Assembly (NCBI RefSeq): GCF_014066305.1
Contig: NW_023501037.1
Location: forward strand, 1,736,501-1,800,500
Direction of reading: 5' to 3'
Source of the DNA: Letharia columbiana
Lineage: Eukaryota > Ascomycota > Lecanoromycetes > Lecanorales > Parmeliaceae
Length of the DNA stretch: 64,000 bases
The position numbers were made by a program, and so were the translations under genes. Shown here in pieces: positions 60,050 through 64,000 of the stretch. Below the pieces are notes generated by a model. It searched no databases. It saw only the letters and a list, made by a program, of their open reading frames with translations, and had not been told where the DNA came from. Each line of letters starts with the position of its first letter. Position 1 is the stretch's first letter.

Positions 60050-60700
60050 AACTTATTATCTTTAGATAAATAATAGCAATAAACGCACTAACTAGACGGC
60101 TGAAATCGCTTTATACTTTTACTTATATACCCTAAAAAAGCCTTTAATATAGTCTATTATCCTTTTACGTATATAAGTACTTCTTAATAATGTATAGTTA
60201 ACTATTATAATCAAGTTACTAAATAAACTCTTCTATAGATTCCCTCTTAATAAGACCTTTAATTTTATTATATTATTCGAACTATCATAGTAGATATATA
60301 TTACTATTAGAGTTAAAGCTATCGATATAATAAGCTTCGCTTAAATATCTTAGAAATTCCACTATAATTATAAGTATTAGTCTATATACTTTAAAAAGAG
60401 AGATAAGATACTCTTACGTCTATATAAAGACTATTCTATCTTATAATCTATTAATATTATTAAAATAAATAAGATTAATTAACGCTATATCGACTCTTTT
60501 AAGATTATTATTAAAGTAGATAAGTAAACTTATCACCTTAATATATCTAGTTATTAAAGAGTTTATCTCATATTCTTAATAGTATAATTAGAATTATAGC
60601 TCGCTAGTATCGACCTCTTCTATAGACTATTATCAAAGAAGTCTAATTCTATCTACATAAAAGATAATATTAATAATTATAAGTTATATAAGCTATAGTT
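60050..60700 (+). pseudogene. Gypsy integrase, C-terminal part
   Basis: Immediately after Y3 the frame reads a segment matching YHPQTDxxSERTNQTxEIAL (60052-60115; the acg act aac tag acg gct gaa atc gct tail is clear). This contains the position of the catalytic Glu, here changed to a Lys/Asn-type codon. It continues through the GPY/F-like region to the chromodomain. Confidence 0.75.
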
Positions 60701-60870
60701 CTTATTTAATAAGTATATTAGACATCGTAATAAGGGTTATTTAATCGAATATCTAGTATATTAAAAAGAATATAATCTTAAGTATAATTAATAATATAAT
60801 ATTAAGCAGCTAGGCGATACTTCGAAATTAATAAAAGACTACGAGATCGCTATATCGCCTAATCTCACTA
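60700..60870 (+). pseudogene. Gypsy integrase C-terminal chromodomain (degraded)
   Basis: The frame reads RHRNKGYLIEYLVY, stop, KEYNLKYN, then YNIKQLGDTSKLIKDYE. The family pattern is RxxRGkxxEYLVkWKGYgpexxxWxxxxxLxxAxxLIxxYe. The stop sits where the aromatic Trp codon is expected (TGG to TAG). Chromodomains on integrases direct insertion to methylated-H3K9 heterochromatin. It is followed by Thr/Ser-rich and RNRL sequence to about 60940. Confidence 0.7.
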
Positions 60871-61168
60871 CTATCTCCTTATCAACTACCTCCGCTATTA
60901 ATAGCGTATTTATAGAAGCCTTCCGTAATCGATTATACTACTATACTATTACTATCTTCGCTATTAGAGTTATTACCTTTAACGACGTTATAAAAGCCTT
61001 TTATAATTAAATCTTCGAAGCCTATTACGAAGTAAGCTATTACGGTCGTAATATCTAGAAGAAAGAAATTAACTATATAAGAGTATTATTAATATATTTA
61101 CTTACATAATACTTTATACTTTTTTTTATATATCGAGGTTATTATAAGCTTTTTTATCGACGGCATAT

Positions 61169-61347
61169 TATTATAGTAAGCTATCGCGACTATATAAGTA
61201 TATAGTTCTATTATACCTTTATATCTATTAACGAGATATCTTAGTAAGAATCTTAGCTTAGTATTATAAGTAGTTACTTCTTAATAGAAGAAGAATCATC
61301 TTTACTATATACTACTCTTATATCTACATTTTCATATTACTCTCATA
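61169..61347 (+). repeat. Gypsy 3' LTR (179 bp)
   Basis: It runs from tattatagtaagctatcgcg to ctctcata, the same length as the 5' LTR, and is followed by GTAGA. Confidence 0.88.
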
Positions 61348-61352
61348 GTAGA

Positions 61353-61503
61353 AATATATATCATATAAAATAGTATATTAACTAGTCGAGGATTTACCTA
61401 TTATAACTGAATAGTAAGAACGATCAATATCAAAAACCAGTCATCTACGCTATATACACTATCTATAGATATATCGTCTTTCGTACTATCGGCCCCTATA
61501 AGA
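61353..61503 (+). repeat. X right terminal region
   Basis: This is weakly RIPed sequence between the gypsy target duplication and the X right end (ctttcgtactatcggcccct, then ataaga). The last ~13 bp are inverted relative to the left end of X. Confidence 0.65.
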
Positions 61504-64000
61504 TATCTCTAATTCTATTATCTTCGCTAAATTCTTTAATATTTATACGATAGCTATCTATATTAAAATAAGTATTTATACTCTTATTTCTATAATATCT
61601 ATATTAATTAAATATCGTATTTAAGATAATATTAATTTTAATAACTCTTATATCTAAATATAGATTTATAAGTATTATATTATTTATAATAAGAATTTTT
61701 ATTCTATTAAAAAATATCTCGAATAATTAAAGCGTAAACGCGTTTATAAAGAATTTTAAGTTTTTAAAAATAGAGATTATAATAATTATAATAATTAAGA
61801 TAAAAGAGATAATTAAAAAGATAATAATATTAATATCGAATCTAAATTTAAAAAGTTTAAAAAAAAAGAATTAATTTTTTAATATTAAGATAGTTATTAT
61901 AATTACTTAATCTATAATAATACGCTATTTTATTACTTATATCGCTATTATATTTATTACTAATTCTTAAATCTTAAATAATAAAATTTATAAATCTTTT
62001 AAAATTAAATTTTTAAATAGAGCTTCTATTATTATACTTTTTATTATAATAATAATATTCTCTCTCTAGCTTTATAATTACGCGTATATTTAATATATTA
62101 TTTATAATTTCTTAATTTTTAAGACTTTTTTTAGATTTTAAGAATCTTATTTTATTAATAAACTCGTTAGCGATAGCTATATAATTTTCGATTTTAATAA
62201 TATTAATCTTAAATATAAAATAAAAGATATTAAGCGTATTTAGACTTTTAATAATATCTAATATATATCTAAATACGATTTTATTTTTATTTTTAAAAGA
62301 TAATTAAAGAAGTAATAATACTCGCTTTCTTTTATTTTCGACGATCTTTTTATAAGAAAATAGTAGTTTTTCTTTAAACGTATTTAAAGTTATCTTTATA
62401 CGCTTAATATTTAAAAAGATATTTCTCTAACTTTAATTATTATTAATAAAGAAATTCTCGCTTATAATAAGTTTTTTATCGAGTCTATAAAGCTCTCTAA
62501 TTAGTAAGAGTCTTAAATTTATAAAAAGACTTTACGTATATAGTATATTTATATAAATTATTTAGATACTTAGAATATTAAGAAGATAATTAAAATATAT
62601 ATCGAAATAAATCTTTTTAAATCTTTTTTTAATAATATTTATAAGCTATATTTTATAGCTAGCTTTAAGATAAAGTTTTATAAATACTATATTATTCTTA
62701 AGAGATAAAAGAATAATTTAATTTATATCGATCTCTAGAGATTATTTAACGCTTTTTATAATAACTATATATTTATAATTATCTTTCTAAATAATTTTAC
62801 TCTACGCTTCGATATTTATCTTCTATTAAATAAATCTAGCGAGTTTATTTTTATTATATTTAAGCTCTTTCTCGATAATATAAAATATAATAATTATCGT
62901 TATACTCGCCTTCGCTTTAATTATAATATAAAATATTAGAATTATAAAATAAAAGTCTTTCGTTTATTTAGAAGAATTATCTAAAAAGATATTATATTAA
63001 GAAACTCTTAAATAAATAATAAGTTTAAATAATTAAATATTATTATTTAATATAAAGCTAGCGTAATACTTAAGAAAAGCGATTTATCGTAGAAGTATTA
63101 AATCGAGTTTATTTATATTAAAAATTATTTACGTAATTATTAATTCGTAATTAAGCGAGATATTACTTCTTTCGAGATTTATATTAATTTTTCTTCTAAT
63201 ATTTTTTATCTACGTATTATTAGATAAATAGATTTCTATTAAATTATATTTAAAGTTATTAATTAAAAGAAGTATTAAGATTATATAATTAAGAAATAAC
63301 TTATAAATTATTAAGATTATTTCTATTATATACTCTTAAATAACGGCGAGATTATTATTATTTCGAATATTAAATAATTTAATAATATTTCTTTTAAGTT
63401 TATATTCTTTATTTTAGAGAAGAATATATATAATAATATTAAAATAATAGCTTACCGTAACGATCGTCGATTTATTAAAATTATTAATTATCTCGAGAGT
63501 TATCTTTTCTCTTTATCTATAATTTTAAAGAAAAATCGCTAAAAAAGATAAGTAACTTTTATTAAAGATAAAGTTAATAACTTATTTAATTTTATTTAAA
63601 TTTTTAAAAGAATTTAATTAGTAGTCTTAGCTAACTTAAAACCTTTAAAAGAATAATTATCTAATATACTTAGTAATAAAACTCTCTCTATAACCCCTAT
63701 AACGACGTCTTCTAAATTTATTACTCGCTCTATAAATAATTATAACTCGATTTTAGCGATAAATCGCTTATCCGATATCTTAAGAGTATATAAAAAACTC
63801 TCTTTAAATCCCCTAGCGCTATTAATAAAAGTCTTCTCTTTTAAATCTTATAAATCTTAAATCTATAAGAAAATTATATTAAACTCTTATTATAAGATAT
63901 ATTAGGAAATTATTATAGAGAAAGAAGTCGATTTACTTATTATTAATAAAATTTAAATTCTAATAAATCTTCTATTAAATATATATATTTTAAGAGATTA
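61504..64000 (+). pseudogene. Copia A3 gag end, integrase and start of reverse transcriptase
   Basis: It resumes at tatctctaattctattatct and is colinear with A2 from about 29228 to 31690. The integrase core reads LIYIDL, then NNYIFIIIFLNNFTLRFDIY, at about 62715-62820, with the DD pair again changed to NN. Near 63800-63990 the sequence matches the beginning of the A2 reverse transcriptase region. RNase H and the 3' LTR should lie to the right of this window. Confidence 0.72.

Larger units (their letters stand above)
52097..61347 (+). mobile_element. Complete Ty3/gypsy chromovirus-type element (about 7.1 kb plus nested Y3)
   Basis: LTRs of exactly 179 bp (52097-52275 and 61169-61347) are flanked by GTAGG (52092-52096) and GTAGA (61348-61352), one transition apart. 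Plus-strand order is gag, protease region, reverse transcriptase, RNase H, integrase and chromodomain, the chromovirus order. Integrase is interrupted by Y3 (57901-60049). It lies inside element X. All catalytic frames carry stops. Confidence 0.88.
42194..61503 (+). mobile_element. X: long DNA transposon with short inverted ends (about 10 kb plus nested gypsy element)
   Basis: The ends read tcttagagggcc at the left and, inverted, tcttataggggcc at the right; similarity continues patchily inward (acggaaag...gacgat against acgaaagacgat). The A2 empty site (aatattatctctaattc) shows that the insertion duplicated TA (ends starting TCTTA) or, equally consistent, TATCT. Net length is about 10.05 kb. 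A plus-strand transposase-like frame occupies about 46400-49750. It is inserted in copia A3 gag and itself contains the gypsy element 52097-61347. Confidence 0.65.
38203..64000 (+). mobile_element. Copia A3 (incomplete at window edge), host of TRIM-D and element X
   Basis: The 5' LTR is 38203-38353. Internal sequence follows A2 from leader to gag, breaks at TRIM-D (39628-41350) and at X (42194-61503), and resumes to 64000 with gag, integrase and the start of reverse transcriptase. RNase H and the 3' LTR lie beyond the window. The host fragments together are about 4.8 kb and colinear with A2 27102-31960. The LTR here is the least mutated of family A. Confidence 0.85.

Noticed and set aside
42197..61503. 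Element X as a hAT transposon, because it starts tagaggg
   Set aside because: An 8-bp duplication is not supported (tattatct against agatatct), no hAT dimerisation motif was seen, and the transposase-like motifs point elsewhere.
42194..61503. Element X as a small Starship-type element
   Set aside because: No tyrosine recombinase (DUF3435) or other captain-like gene was recognised at the left end, and most of the length is a nested gypsy element.

Overview
The window looks like a gene-free, AT-rich block of a filamentous ascomycete (Pezizomycotina) genome. CpA and TpG are strongly depleted and TpA is in excess. Copies of the same element differ almost only by C-to-T and G-to-A changes, and frames that still read as transposon proteins carry stops where Gln, Trp or Arg codons are expected. 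This is the signature of repeat-induced point mutation (RIP). No open frame exceeds about 82 codons, and I see no host gene, tRNA, rRNA or CRISPR array. The species cannot be named from the sequence.

Layout. 1-2486: unassigned, with two short tandem arrays. 2487-5756: a truncated Ty1/copia tail (family A), further family A LTR and leader pieces, a damaged miniature LTR element (TRIM-B1) and a 437 bp element (Y4). 5757-26947 and 36732-38202: old unassigned sequence (H1, about 9.3 kb once insertions are removed). H1 is interrupted by a complete copia element (family C, 9846-16729), a Mutator-like DNA transposon (18790-21724), element Y1 (22411-25941, itself carrying the complete miniature element TRIM-B2) and a complete copia A element (A2, 26953-36726, itself carrying Y2). 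38203-64000: a third copia A element (A3), still incomplete at the window edge.

A3 holds a four-level nest. It contains a tandem miniature LTR element with three LTRs (TRIM-D, 39628-41350) and, separately, a long DNA transposon with short inverted ends (X, 42194-61503). X contains a chromodomain-bearing Ty3/gypsy element (52097-61347), and the gypsy integrase frame is split by element Y3 (57901-60049). Target-site duplications (TSDs) or reconstructed empty sites support most boundaries: ATTAA for C, TTARAATA for the Mutator-like element, GTATT for TRIM-B2, ATATC for A2, CTTTT for TRIM-D, TA or TATCT for X, and GTAGG/GTAGA for the gypsy element.

The least familiar component is family Y. It is non-coding, 2-3.5 kb when full length, and has a 19-nt palindrome next to one end. 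It leaves no clear TSD and carries internal ~305 bp and ~258 bp tandem arrays whose copy number differs between copies. Its behaviour resembles a non-autonomous Helitron/Helentron. The two TRIM families, one in a tandem three-LTR state, are the other uncommon items. Nothing here is likely to be translated today. The window is best read as heterochromatin built by successive transposon insertions, each inactivated by RIP, and a regional centromere is one possibility.
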